DNA from: Microthrixaceae bacterium
GTDB lineage: Bacteria > Actinomycetota > Acidimicrobiia > Acidimicrobiales > Microtrichaceae
DNA length: 37,457 nt
Assembly: GCA_023958095.1 (NCBI GenBank)
Contig: JAMLGJ010000029.1
Location: forward strand, 1-37,457
Direction of reading: 5' to 3'
The notes beneath the pieces are model-generated. The model saw only the letters and a list, made by a program, of their open reading frames with translations, searched no databases and had not been told where the DNA came from. Both the position numbers and the translations under genes were made by a program. How positions within the stretch are numbered: position 1 is the first letter of the stretch; each line of letters begins with the position of its first letter. This document shows, piece after piece, positions 16,587-25,444 of the stretch.

Positions 16587-17522
16587 ATGCTCGTCATCCA
16601 GCGACCGACCGTCGAAGCCGTCGAGGACGCCGTCGGGAACACCCAACGGTTCGCCATCTCGCCGCTCGAGCCCGGTTTCGGCCACACGCTCGGCAACTCC
16701 CTGCGCCGCACGCTGCTCTCGTCGATCCCGGGAACCGCGATCACCGAGGTCCGCTTCGACGACGCCCTTCACGAGTTCGACACCATTCCGGGCGTCACCG
16801 AGGACGTCACCGACATCATCCTCAACCTCAAGGACCTGGTGCTGCGCTCCGAGCTCGAGGAACCCCGCACCGTGCGCCTGGACGTGAGCGGGCCCAAGGA
16901 GGTCACCGCCTCCGACATCGAGCTCGTCGACGACATCGAGGTGCTCAACCCCGACCAGCACATCGCCACGGTGAACGGCAAGGGCCGCCTCGCGGTGGAC
17001 CTCACCATCGGCCGGGGCAAGGGCTATGCCTCCTCGACCAGCCAGAGCGACTCGGCGATCGGCACCATTCCCGTGGATGCCATCTTCGCCCCTGTGCGCC
17101 GGGTGTCGTTCCAGGTCGAACCCACCCGTGTCGAGCAGTCCACCGAGTACGACAAGCTCGTGATCACCGTGGAGACCGACGGTTCGATCGAGCCCCGTGA
17201 CGCCATGGCCTCCGCGGGAGCCACGCTGCGCTCTCTGGTCGAGCTGGTCGAGAACATGACCGAGGAACCCGAGGGGCTCACCCTCTCGGAGGTGGCCCAG
17301 ACGGTCGTCACCTCCCCCGACCTGGAGCGTTCCGTCGAGGAGCTCGACCTCTCCGAGAGGCCGCGCAACTGCCTCAAGCGCGCCCAGGTCGACACCGTCG
17401 GCCAGCTCCTCGACAAGACCGAGGACGACCTGCTCGCGATCACCAACTTCGGGCAGAAGTCCCTCGACGAGGTGCTCGAGAAGCTCGATGCGATGGGCCT
17501 CTCGCTGCGCTCCAACGACTGA
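16587..17522 (+). CDS. rpoA: RNA polymerase subunit alpha
   Basis: The 311-residue protein has the dimerising N-terminal domain (PLEPGFGHTLGNSLRRTLLS; EFDTIPGVTEDV) and a C-terminal domain of two helix-hairpin motifs (LDLSERPRNCLKRAQVDTVG, then NFGQKSLDEVLEKL) that binds UP elements and activators. AGAGG at 16574-16578 precedes ATG 16587. It follows rpsD and precedes rplQ, the standard alpha operon. Confidence 0.98.
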   Translation: MLVIQRPTVEAVEDAVGNTQRFAISPLEPGFGHTLGNSLRRTLLSSIPGTAITEVRFDDALHEFDTIPGVTEDVTDIILNLKDLVLRSELEEPRTVRLDVSGPKEVTASDIELVDDIEVLNPDQHIATVNGKGRLAVDLTIGRGKGYASSTSQSDSAIGTIPVDAIFAPVRRVSFQVEPTRVEQSTEYDKLVITVETDGSIEPRDAMASAGATLRSLVELVENMTEEPEGLTLSEVAQTVVTSPDLERSVEELDLSERPRNCLKRAQVDTVGQLLDKTEDDLLAITNFGQKSLDEVLEKLDAMGLSLRSND

Positions 17523-17570
17523 CCACACCGCCCCAAGACCGGACCAGACGACACACACCAGGACGACCCG

Positions 17571-17927
17571 ATGCCCGCAACACCCACCAAGGGCCACCGC
17601 TTCGGTGGCAGCCCGAAGCACCAGCGCCTGATGATGGCCAACCTCGTGGCGTCCCTGGTCGCCTCGCCGACCGGGATCGTGACGACCGAGGCGAAGGCCA
17701 AGGCACTCCGGCCGATCGCCGAGAAGCTGATCACGAAGGCCAAGAAGGGTGGTCTGCACAACCACCGCCAGATCCTCTCCTACGTCGGTGACCAGGAGAT
17801 CGCGGCGATCCTGATGGACGAGGTCGGACCTCGCTACGCGGACCGCCCCGGTGGCTACACACGGATCCTGAAGCTGGGCCCCCGCCCCGGCGACAAGGCG
17901 CCGATGGCGAAGATCGAGCTGGTCTAG
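17571..17927 (+). CDS. rplQ: 50S ribosomal protein L17
   Basis: This 118-residue protein begins [20 protein letters not shown] and has the L17 pattern through [16 protein letters not shown]17 surrounds the tunnel exit. It ends the alpha-operon block, and a very strong inverted repeat follows 67 bases downstream. Confidence 0.98.
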   Translation: MPATPTKGHRFGGSPKHQRLMMANLVASLVASPTGIVTTEAKAKALRPIAEKLITKAKKGGLHNHRQILSYVGDQEIAAILMDEVGPRYADRPGGYTRILKLGPRPGDKAPMAKIELV

Positions 17928-17994
17928 TCCCCCCCCGGACTCCCACCAGCCGTCCCGCCCACCCCCCAGCCCGCTCACCCGTCCCTCGCACTGG

Positions 17995-18045
17995 CGAACT
18001 GATCGTCGTGGTGCCTGACAGGTCAGCACCACGACGATCAGTTCG
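17995..18045 (+). terminator. 20-bp perfect inverted repeat after rplQ
   Basis: Positions 17995-18014 and 18026-18045 are exact reverse complements over 20 bases, with an 11-base centre containing TGA/TCA. It has no T-run but would form a very stable RNA hairpin ending the rpoA-rplQ transcript. The symmetry could also bind a protein. The long truA frame begins inside this repeat, so that start is unlikely. Confidence 0.65.
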
Positions 18046-18052
18046 TCCGGGT

Positions 18053-18892
18053 ATGGGCCCGGGTTCGGGCCCCGGGTCGGGTTCGGGTTCGCAGGTGGGG
18101 CCGGTCGCGGTCGAGGTGGATCCGCCGGCGAGCGGGAACAGCCGCCACCGCATGGTCGTCGCGTACGACGGCAGCGCGTTCAGGGGGTTCGCGCCCAACG
18201 CCGGTGTGCGCACCGTGGGCGGAGAGCTCACCGAGGCGCTGGAACGGATCCTGCGGGTCCCGGTTGACCTCGCCGTGGCGGGCCGCACCGACGCGGGAGT
18301 CCACGCAAGGGGTCAGGTGGTCTCCTTCGACGCCCCCGATGGAAGTGTCGACCCCGTTGCACTGCGCCGTTCGCTCAACTCCATGCTGGCTCCCCACACG
18401 GTGGTCCGGGAGGTGGCCCCGGCGGCGGAGGACTTCCATGCCAGGTTCTCGGCGCTGTGGCGCCGCTACCGGTACCGGTTGTTGACCGCGGAGGTGCCGG
18501 ACCCCTTCCTGGCCCCGACGACCTGGTGGGTCCCGACACCGCTGGATCACCACCGGATGGCCGACGCGGCCCGCGAGCTGGTCGGCACCCACGACTTCAG
18601 TTCGTTCTGCCGGCGTCCCAGGGACCGCCCGGACGCATCGTTGGTCCGCCGCGTCACCGATGCGCGCTGGAGCCAGGAACCGGGCGACCACGGCCGGGTG
18701 CTCACCTTCGAGGTGACCGCCACGGCGTTCTGCCACCAGATGGTGCGCAGCATCGTCGGCACCCTGGTCGACATCGGCCGTGGCCGCCGGCCAGTGAGCA
18801 CGATCCAGGACGCGCTCGCCGTGGCGGACCGCTCCGTCGCGGGGCAACTCGCACCACCCCAGGGGCTCATCCTCTGGGAGGTCGGGTACTGA
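18053..18892 (+). CDS. truA: tRNA pseudouridine(38-40) synthase TruA
   Basis: The enzyme converts U38-U40 in the anticodon arm to pseudouridine. The catalytic Asp lies in AGRTDAGVHARGQVVSF, and VAYDGSAFRGFAPN and FSSFCRRPRDRPD are further family motifs. The start is uncertain. ATG 18053 gives 279 residues with a Gly/Ser/Pro-rich N-terminus that looks unlike TruA. ATG 18152 gives 246 residues but trims the first strand to MVVAYDG. A GTG at 18008 falls inside the palindrome. No clear Shine-Dalgarno or promoter is seen. It lies in the usual rplQ-truA-rplM order. Confidence 0.93.
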   Translation: MGPGSGPGSGSGSQVGPVAVEVDPPASGNSRHRMVVAYDGSAFRGFAPNAGVRTVGGELTEALERILRVPVDLAVAGRTDAGVHARGQVVSFDAPDGSVDPVALRRSLNSMLAPHTVVREVAPAAEDFHARFSALWRRYRYRLLTAEVPDPFLAPTTWWVPTPLDHHRMADAARELVGTHDFSSFCRRPRDRPDASLVRRVTDARWSQEPGDHGRVLTFEVTATAFCHQMVRSIVGTLVDIGRGRRPVSTIQDALAVADRSVAGQLAPPQGLILWEVGY

Positions 18893-18928
18893 GCCTCCGT
18901 GCAGGCGCGCGGGCCGATGTCCGACGGC

Positions 18929-18958
18929 TTGCCCGCGGAGCCGGGCCACCGGTAGCCT
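18929..18958 (+). promoter_or_regulatory. Candidate promoter for rplM-rpsI
   Basis: TTGCCC (18929-18934) and TAGCCT (18953-18958) are 18 bases apart, giving a leader of about 105 nt. A 7-bp stem just upstream (18908-18914 with 18931-18937) could end truA and overlaps the -35. A second 7-bp stem, GCGGCAG/CTGCCGC (19033-19039 and 19046-19052), ends five bases before the rplM binding site. Confidence 0.45.
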
Positions 18959-19071
18959 GAGCAGTCGGCTCCGGCGCCCCCGTGCGCCTCCGGGCGGGCT
19001 TCCATCCCCCGGACGGGCCATACAGATCGTACGCGGCAGCCACCACTGCCGCCCGCAAGGAAGTGAGCGCT

Positions 19072-19521
19072 GTGCGCACCTACACCCCAAAGGCCTCCGA
19101 GATCGAACGGTCCTGGTACGTCGTCGACGCGGAGGGACTCACGCTGGGACGGATGGCCACCGAGGTGGCACGCCGACTGCGTGGAAAGCACAAGGCGACC
19201 TTCGCCCCCCACATCGACACCGGTGACCACGTGATCATCGTGAACGCCGACAAGGTCGTGCTCTCCCCGGGCAAGGCCGAGACGAAGCGTGTCTGGCGGC
19301 ACTCGGGATACCCGGGCGGCATCCGCTCGGAGACCTACGCGGAGATGCTCGACCGCGCGCCGGCCGAAGCGGTCCGCAAGACCGTCAAGGGCATGCTCCC
19401 CAAGAACCGCCTCGGCAGGCAGATGGCCTCGAAGCTGAAGGTCTACGCCGGGCCCGACCATCCCCATGCGGCACAGAGCCCGGAGCCACTCGAGATCCCC
19501 GGGGCCCGCGCCCGGGGCTGA
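19072..19521 (+). CDS. rplM: 50S ribosomal protein L13
   Basis: The 149-residue protein ([20 protein letters not shown] start; [19 protein letters not shown] near the C-terminus) is L13, an early 50S assembly protein. GTG 19072 follows AAGGAAG (19057-19063) by eight bases and matches actinobacterial L13 starts. The upstream open frame and the GTG at 19063 are less likely. The C-terminus [18 protein letters not shown] is slightly longer than usual. Confidence 0.97.
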   Translation: MRTYTPKASEIERSWYVVDAEGLTLGRMATEVARRLRGKHKATFAPHIDTGDHVIIVNADKVVLSPGKAETKRVWRHSGYPGGIRSETYAEMLDRAPAEAVRKTVKGMLPKNRLGRQMASKLKVYAGPDHPHAAQSPEPLEIPGARARG

Positions 19522-19580
19522 CCGGCCCACCGACCCACCCAGAACGCACGCGCAGAGATCGCAACCGGAGACCACCAGAC

Positions 19581-19973
19581 ATGACCCAGCCACTCACCCA
19601 GACAACCGGCCGGCGCAAGCGAGCCGTCGCACGGGTTCGCATTCGTCCGGGTGACGGGGCGATCACGATCAACGGCCGCGACGTCGAGGCGTTCTTCCCG
19701 AACGCCACGCACCGGATGATCCTCTCGGAGCCGCTGCGCATCACCGAGACCGACAAGGCCTACGACGTGGACGTCACACTGCACGGTGGCGGCACCAGCG
19801 GCCAGGCCGGGGCAGTGCGCATGGGAATCGCCCGCAGCCTCGTGGAGCTGGATCCGGAACTGCGCACGACGCTCAAGCAGGCCGGCTTCCTCACCCGTGA
19901 CTCCCGGGAGAAGGAATCCAAGAAGTACGGCCTCAAGAAGGCACGCAAGGCCCCCCAGTACTCGAAGCGCTGA
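19581..19973 (+). CDS. rpsI: 30S ribosomal protein S9
   Basis: The 130-residue protein has [20 protein letters not shown] and ends in RKAPQYSKR, the conserved tail that reaches the P-site tRNA. It follows rplM by 59 bases with GGAG at 19566-19569, and precedes glmM by two bases. Confidence 0.98.
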   Translation: MTQPLTQTTGRRKRAVARVRIRPGDGAITINGRDVEAFFPNATHRMILSEPLRITETDKAYDVDVTLHGGGTSGQAGAVRMGIARSLVELDPELRTTLKQAGFLTRDSREKESKKYGLKKARKAPQYSKR

Positions 19974-19975
19974 AC

Positions 19976-21322
19976 ATGGCGGTTCGCTTCGGCACCGATG
20001 GTGTCCGAGGGCTTGCCAACTCAGAGGTCACCCCGGAGGTGGCCCTCGCCATCGGCCGGGCGACGGTCGATGTGCTCGGCGTGCAGCAGGTTGTCACCGG
20101 TCGTGACACGCGGCTGTCGGGCACGATGCTCGAATCAGCGGTGCTGGCCGGGGCGGCCTCACGCGGTGCCTCGGCGCGTTCGCTGGGAGTGGTGCCCACC
20201 CCGGCGGTCGCGTACGCCTGCCGCCGGGACGATGCAACGGCGGGCATCATGGTGTCCGCCTCGCACAACCCGTTCGCCGACAACGGGCTGAAGGTCTTCG
20301 CCCCCGGGGGGCGCAAGCTCTCCGACGCTCAACAGGCCGAGATGGAACAGCACCTCGACGCCGCGGTCGGCAGCGCTGCCACCCTGCCGGGGCCGACCGG
20401 AGCGGATCTCGGTTGGGTCGGTCCGGTCGAGGACCCGCTGTCGGACTACGAGCGCTCGCTCAGCGAGGCGATCGGTGGCCGGTCCCTGGAGGGCCTGAAG
20501 CTCGTGGTGGACTGTGCCAACGGCTCCAACCACGAGGTGGCACCCCGGGTCCTGCGGCGCCTCGGCGCCTCGATCGAGGTGATGGGGGACCATCCCGACG
20601 GGTCCAACATCAACGAGGGTTGCGGCTCCAACCATCCCGAGGCCCTCGCATCGGCGGTGGTCGGCCGCGGTGCATCACTGGGCATCGCCTTCGACGGCGA
20701 TGCCGACAGGTTGGTGGCGGTGGACCACACGGGACGCATCATCGACGGCGACCACCTCATGGCGATGTGTGCGCTCGACATGCACGACCGTGGGGAGCTG
20801 CCCCACGACACCGTGGTGGTCACGGTGATGACGAACCTCGGGTTCCGCCGGGCGATGGAGTCCCACGGGATCGAGGTCGTGGAGACCCCCGTGGGGGACC
20901 GCCACGTGCTCGAGGCCCTCGGACGGGGCGGCTACGCCCTGGGTGGTGAGCAGTCGGGCCACATCGTGTTCGCGCGGCACAGCACCACCGGCGATGGGCT
21001 GCTGAGCGCTCTGATGGTGCTGGACCTGCTGGCGCGGTCCGAGAGGAGCCTCGCGGACCTGGCCGACGGTGCCATGTCACGCCTGCCCCAGGTGCTCGTG
21101 AACGTTCCCGTCAGCTCCCCGATGCCGGATGTGGCCGAACGCCTCGCGGCCGAGGTGGCCGCCGCAGAGGCCTCCATGGGTGGCAGTGGCCGTGTGGTTC
21201 TGAGGCCCTCGGGCACCGAGCCGGTGGTTCGGGTGATGGTGGAGGCCGACACCGAACGTGCAGCCGGCGAGGTTGCCTCCGGGCTCGCCGAAGCTGTGTC
21301 CGCCGCTGCTGGGTCGTCCTGA
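19976..21322 (+). CDS. glmM: Phosphoglucosamine mutase
   Basis: This 448-residue enzyme converts glucosamine-6-phosphate to glucosamine-1-phosphate for UDP-GlcNAc synthesis. The active-site serine is Ser96 in SASHNP, and the Mg2+ site is DGDADR (240-245). The sugar loop GEQSGHIV and the phosphate-binding RPSGTEPVVRVM are intact. It starts two bases after the rpsI stop and precedes the GlmS-like gene that should supply its substrate. Confidence 0.97.
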   Translation: MAVRFGTDGVRGLANSEVTPEVALAIGRATVDVLGVQQVVTGRDTRLSGTMLESAVLAGAASRGASARSLGVVPTPAVAYACRRDDATAGIMVSASHNPFADNGLKVFAPGGRKLSDAQQAEMEQHLDAAVGSAATLPGPTGADLGWVGPVEDPLSDYERSLSEAIGGRSLEGLKLVVDCANGSNHEVAPRVLRRLGASIEVMGDHPDGSNINEGCGSNHPEALASAVVGRGASLGIAFDGDADRLVAVDHTGRIIDGDHLMAMCALDMHDRGELPHDTVVVTVMTNLGFRRAMESHGIEVVETPVGDRHVLEALGRGGYALGGEQSGHIVFARHSTTGDGLLSALMVLDLLARSERSLADLADGAMSRLPQVLVNVPVSSPMPDVAERLAAEVAAAEASMGGSGRVVLRPSGTEPVVRVMVEADTERAAGEVASGLAEAVSAAAGSS

Positions 21323-21331
21323 GCGGAGCTG

Positions 21332-21354
21332 CCCGCCCGGTGTGCCCCGGCGGG
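21332..21354 (+). terminator. Hairpin after glmM
   Basis: CCCGCC-C-GG (21332-21340) pairs with CCGGCGGG (21347-21354) with one bulged C. It begins ten bases after the glmM stop and lies just upstream of the next promoter, so it may separate glmM from the GlmS-like gene. Confidence 0.4.
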
Positions 21355-21368
21355 TGGGTCTGTAGAAT
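21341..21368 (+). promoter_or_regulatory. Candidate promoter for the GlmS-like gene
   Basis: TAGAAT at 21363-21368 is a good -10. The best -35 is a weak TGTGCC at 21341-21346 (16-base spacing). The leader would be about 75 nt, too short to hold a glmS ribozyme. Confidence 0.4.
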
Positions 21369-21451
21369 GGCGACCCCCGGCACCTGTTCGGGGTCCGTGG
21401 GATCCAGCACCTGACTGGCCCGCGGGAGTCACAGACGAGGGCGGCTTGGGT

Positions 21452-24400
21452 ATGTGCGGGATCATCGCGATCGTCAGGGGGAACGACCACGGATCACCCA
21501 CCGACGTCTCGGCTCTGCGCGAGCGTCTCGCTTCGCTCGTTCCGATGCTCGACATCGACCCGTCGTCGTGGCCTTCCTCCATCGAGCGGGCGGCGACCGA
21601 ACTCGAGTCGGTGGATGCCGCACTCCGGGGGGTTCCCGGCACCGCGGGCCTGCTCGCGGACCCGTCCTCGGCGCAGTCGATGGCGGCCGAGTGCGCCACC
21701 CTCGAAAATGCCCTGGGTGAAGCCGAGGCCTACCTCGACGACCCATCCCACACGCTGGATCCTGCCGGACTCGAGGCAACCAACGCGGCGCTGCTGCGCT
21801 GCAAGGATGCGCTCTGGGCGATCGGACGTGACCGACTCCGTGCATCCGACGGCGTGGCGAAGCTGTGTCCGGCCGTGCCGGGCACCGACGGAACGGCGGT
21901 GCTGCTGAGCCTCCACCAGGCCCTCTCGGCGCTGGACCGCCTGGAGGTCCGCGGCCGCGACAGCGCCGGGGTGCAGGTTCAACTCACCGGCCACGGGTTG
22001 GACCCCAACGACCCCGAGGTGCAGCGGGCCCTGCGGGAACGCTCCGAGGTGACCTTCACCAGCGGCGCGGTGCGACTCGTCGACGGCGTCGCGGTGTTCG
22101 TCTACAAGGCCGCGGCGGAGATCGGCGAGCTGGGTGACAACACCTCGGTGCTGCGCGACGCGATCAGGGCGGATGGACTGCTGCATGCCGCCCTCGCCAA
22201 CGAAGGGGTTGCGGGGCTCGTGCTCGGCCACACCCGCTGGGCCTCGATCGGCATCGTCTCGGAACCCAACGCACACCCCCAGTGCTCCGACGAGGTCGAC
22301 GGGTCGGACGCAGCGGCTTCCTCCGGTGCCCCGTTCGCCACGGCGGTGCTGAACGGCGACGTCGACAACTACGCAGAGCTGGCCGAGAGCGACTCGCTAG
22401 GACTTCCCCCCGAGGTCACCTGCGACGCGAAGGTGATCCCGACGCTGTGGCACCGCGCCCTGGCGACCGGGTCGGCGGCCCCCTTCGAGGCGTTCCGCGA
22501 GACCGTGGCACGCCTCGAGGGTTCGGTCGCCGTGGCCGCCACCTCGACCGCGGATCCCGGTGAGCTGGTCCTGGCCCTGAGGGGTTCCGGACAGGCGCTG
22601 TACGTCGGTGTGGCCGACGACTGCTACATCGTCGCGAGCGAACCCTACGGAGTCGTGGAGGAGACCTCCCGCTACCTCCGCCTCGACGGTGAGACCCCTT
22701 CGGACCCGGACAACCCCGCCGGCAGCCGGGGCCAGGTCGTGGCGGTGCGCAGCGACCGGGTCGGCAGCGCCGCTGGCATCCGCAGGCTCTCCTACGACGG
22801 CACCGAGCTGCCGGTCACCGAGGAGGACCTCACCACCGCGGAGATCACCACGCGCGACATCGATCGCGGGGACTTCCCCCACTTCCTGTTGAAGGAGGTG
22901 ACCGACGCACCGCATTCGTTCCGAACCACACTGCGCGGCCGTCTCGTGCAGCACGACGGCGGCTACGACGTGCACATCCCGGAGTCGTCGCTTCCCTCCG
23001 AGGTGATCGAGGGGCTCGGGCGTGGGGCCATCAACCGGGTGCAGGTGATCGGGCAGGGCACCGCAGCGGTGGCCGGGCAGAGCCTGGCGGAGTTCCTGGC
23101 GGCCCTGCTGGTGGACACCGAGGTGCGCGTCAGGGCCACGCCCGCCACGGAGCTGTCGGGGTTCGACATGCGCCCCGACATGTCCGACACGTTGGTCGTC
23201 GCGATCAGCCAGTCGGGCACCACCACCGACACCAACCGCACGGTGGACCTGGTGCGCAGTCGCGGAGCCGCCGTGGTGGCCATTGTGAACCGGCGCGGCA
23301 GCGACCTGACCGACAAGGCCGACGGGGTGCTCTACACAGCCGATGGCCGCGACGTGGAGATGAGCGTCGCCTCGACCAAGGCGTTCTACTCCCAGGTGGC
23401 GGCCGGGATGCTGTTGTCCTACGGGATCGCCGCTGCGGTGCCGGGTGCGCGGACCGCAGCCGATCCCGACGAACAGGCCGTGCTCGGGTCGATCGCGGGC
23501 CTTCCGGCACTCATGGAGACGGTGCTCGGGACCCGTGGTGAGATCGCTGCCGCCGCGGCCGCCAACGCCCCCTCGAGGCGCTACTGGGCGCTGGTCGGCA
23601 ACGGGGTCAACCAGATCGCGGCCCGGGAGCTGCGGATCAAGCTGTCGGAGCTCTGCTACAAGTCGATCGCGTGTGACGCCACCGAGGACAAGAAGCACAT
23701 CGACCTCTCGGCCGAGCCGATGATCCTGGTCTGCGCGGCGGGCCTGATCGGTTCGACCGCGGACGACGTGGCGAAGGAGGTGGCGATCTTCGCGGCGCAC
23801 AAGGCCGCCCCCATCGTGATCGCCTCGCACAGCGCGCGGGACTTCGACGCCGCCCGTGCGGTGCTGGAGGTCCCCGACACCCACAGCCGCCTCGGCTTCG
23901 TCCTGGCCACGATGGTCGGACACCTCTTCGGGTACGAGGCCGCCCTCGCCATAGACGCACAGGCGGCGCCGCTGCGCAGCGCACGCGCGGCGATCGACGA
24001 AGCGGTCTCGGAGGTGGACCTCACCCCGGACGGCGAACCGGTGGATGGGGCATCCCTCATGCAGGTGCTGCAACCGGTGCTGCAGGAGTCCGCCCGGGAC
24101 TGGTCGGTGCGCCTCTCGGGCGGCTCGTACAACGGCCAGCTCGAGGCGACCACGGCGGTGCGGTTGGCCGCCCTGTTCCGCTACGCCACCGGTGGAACCC
24201 CGCTGGACGGCTACCAGGTCGAGTTCGGGCGCACGGGTACCCCCGGGGTGGTGCTGGACGCGCTGTCCGAGGCGCTGGGTTCGGCCATCGACGAGCTGAC
24301 CAGGCCGGTGGACGCCATCAAGCACCAGGCCAAGACCGTCACGGTCGGCATCAGCCGCAGCGACGAGTCGCTGCTGTCGGTCCCACTCGTGGAGGCGACC

Positions 24401-24931
24401 ATCGCGGCGGGTGCCGGCCGCGACTCGTTGCCGTACGCCACCCTCCGCACCCTCGCGGAACTCGATCCGGCGGTCGTGTCGGTAACCGGCCACACCCACT
24501 ACCGCCTCGATGGCGGCGACGACATCGCCACCGCCACGCTCGAGGTGGTGGGCCGTGGCGGCATAGGTGAACAGCTCCGCTCGCGCACCGAGGACGATCC
24601 CCGCCTGCGGGGCACCAAGGCCCTCGTGGCACGCGAACAGGAGTTGATGGTCGCCACCGGGCGCAGCGACGGGCGCGACGTGGTGATCATCCCGGAGGTC
24701 CGCAACCGGGTTCCGGTCGGTCTCGTGCTGTTGCACGTCGAGCTGGCCGACCACCTGCCCGCCGCGAAGGCCCGTTCGGTGCTGCAGGGATACCGCCGCC
24801 GCTACCAGGCGCTGCGGGACGCGGTCACCGAGACCGAGGCCGACCTGGACGAGTCGATCCTCGAGGCACAGCCGATGGTGGACCTGCTCACCGTGCCGAT
24901 CCTGGACCTTGCCGACCGCTGGCGGAGCTGA
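21452..24931 (+). CDS. glmS: Oversized GlmS-like glutamine-fructose-6-phosphate aminotransferase
   Basis: The N-terminus MCGIIAIV provides the Ntn nucleophile Cys after Met removal, which fixes ATG 21452 over TTG 21446. The glutaminase motifs follow: RGRDSAG (167-173), HTRWASIG (260-267) and NGDVDNY (301-307). Two SIS domains follow, with SQSGTTTDT at 586-594. Lys730, Glu733, His749 and Lys961 align by eye with E. coli isomerase residues Lys485, Glu488, His504 and Lys603. At 1159 residues it is nearly twice the usual 600-625. Extra sequence lies between residue 9 and about 150, between His749 and Lys961 (about 110 residues more than usual), and after Lys961 (about 195 residues). Its place after glmM supports a real GlmS role. 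A different sugar or regulator function cannot be excluded. Confidence 0.8.
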   Translation: MCGIIAIVRGNDHGSPTDVSALRERLASLVPMLDIDPSSWPSSIERAATELESVDAALRGVPGTAGLLADPSSAQSMAAECATLENALGEAEAYLDDPSHTLDPAGLEATNAALLRCKDALWAIGRDRLRASDGVAKLCPAVPGTDGTAVLLSLHQALSALDRLEVRGRDSAGVQVQLTGHGLDPNDPEVQRALRERSEVTFTSGAVRLVDGVAVFVYKAAAEIGELGDNTSVLRDAIRADGLLHAALANEGVAGLVLGHTRWASIGIVSEPNAHPQCSDEVDGSDAAASSGAPFATAVLNGDVDNYAELAESDSLGLPPEVTCDAKVIPTLWHRALATGSAAPFEAFRETVARLEGSVAVAATSTADPGELVLALRGSGQALYVGVADDCYIVASEPYGVVEETSRYLRLDGETPSDPDNPAGSRGQVVAVRSDRVGSAAGIRRLSYDGTELPVTEEDLTTAEITTRDIDRGDFPHFLLKEVTDAPHSFRTTLRGRLVQHDGGYDVHIPESSLPSEVIEGLGRGAINRVQVIGQGTAAVAGQSLAEFLAALLVDTEVRVRATPATELSGFDMRPDMSDTLVVAISQSGTTTDTNRTVDLVRSRGAAVVAIVNRRGSDLTDKADGVLYTADGRDVEMSVASTKAFYSQVAAGMLLSYGIAAAVPGARTAADPDEQAVLGSIAGLPALMETVLGTRGEIAAAAAANAPSRRYWALVGNGVNQIAARELRIKLSELCYKSIACDATEDKKHIDLSAEPMILVCAAGLIGSTADDVAKEVAIFAAHKAAPIVIASHSARDFDAARAVLEVPDTHSRLGFVLATMVGHLFGYEAALAIDAQAAPLRSARAAIDEAVSEVDLTPDGEPVDGASLMQVLQPVLQESARDWSVRLSGGSYNGQLEATTAVRLAALFRYATGGTPLDGYQVEFGRTGTPGVVLDALSEALGSAIDELTRPVDAIKHQAKTVTVGISRSDESLLSVPLVEATIAAGAGRDSLPYATLRTLAELDPAVVSVTGHTHYRLDGGDDIATATLEVVGRGGIGEQLRSRTEDDPRLRGTKALVAREQELMVATGRSDGRDVVIIPEVRNRVPVGLVLLHVELADHLPAAKARSVLQGYRRRYQALRDAVTETEADLDESILEAQPMVDLLTVPILDLADRWRS

Positions 24932-25379
24932 GCCCGCGGGCCACCCGCTGGGCGTGGGCGTGGACCTGTGCGGAGTGGAGCGCATGGGCGCCGCGTTGGA
25001 ACGAACCCCCGGCCTCGCCGAACGCCTGTTCTCCGACGCCGAACGTGCATTCGCCAAGGGGACGCACCCGCGATCGGATGCCCCGGGACCGCCCGGGGAC
25101 ACCCACTGCAGACCCGGGGAGAGCGAAGCCTCGAGGGCCGCGGTGCTGTTCGCTGTGAAGGAGGCGGTCATGAAGTCGATGGGGGTGGGCATGGACTCGG
25201 TCCCCTTCGACAGCATCGAGGTCTCGGCGGGGCGCCGGGAGGGTTTCTCGGTGGAGCTCTCAGGGGCGGCGGCCCGCCGCGCCCGGTCGATCGGGGTCCG
25301 CTCGTTCGACACCACCGTGCACATGAGGGAGGGGCCCCGGGGTCCCGTGGCCTGTGCAGAGGTCGTGGCGATCGGATGA
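24909..25379 (+). CDS. acpS: Holo-[acyl-carrier-protein] synthase
   Basis: The enzyme moves 4'-phosphopantetheine from CoA to ACP. GVGVDLCGVERM holds the Mg2+ Asp, and FAVKEAVMKSMGVGMD holds the KEA motif. TTG 24909, inside the end of the GlmS-like gene, gives 156 residues and keeps the residues normally found before GVD. GTG 24954 gives 141 residues but leaves only one residue before them. The segment between the two motifs is Pro/Gly-rich and longer than usual. Confidence 0.85.
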   Translation: MPTAGGAEPAGHPLGVGVDLCGVERMGAALERTPGLAERLFSDAERAFAKGTHPRSDAPGPPGDTHCRPGESEASRAAVLFAVKEAVMKSMGVGMDSVPFDSIEVSAGRREGFSVELSGAAARRARSIGVRSFDTTVHMREGPRGPVACAEVVAIG

Positions 25380-25432
25380 GGTGGCCGGATCCGGTGCGCA
25401 GGGGCGACCGGTGCGGTGGGGTCGCGGCGACC

Positions 25433-25438
25433 TAGCGT
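25433..25438 (+). promoter_or_regulatory. Possible leaderless promoter (-10) of the SDR gene
   Basis: TAGCGT ends six bases before ATG 25445, so transcription would start at or next to the A of the start codon. No Shine-Dalgarno is present. The -35 is unclear (GTGCGG at 25411-25416). Confidence 0.4.
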
Positions 25439-25444
25439 CGTGCC

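Noticed and set aside
18008..18052. GTG 18008 as truA start
   Set aside because: It lies in the 20-bp palindrome, has no Shine-Dalgarno and adds residues unlike TruA.
21369..21451. glmS ribozyme or riboswitch before the GlmS-like gene
   Set aside because: The leader is about 75 nt, too short, and I saw no ribozyme core.
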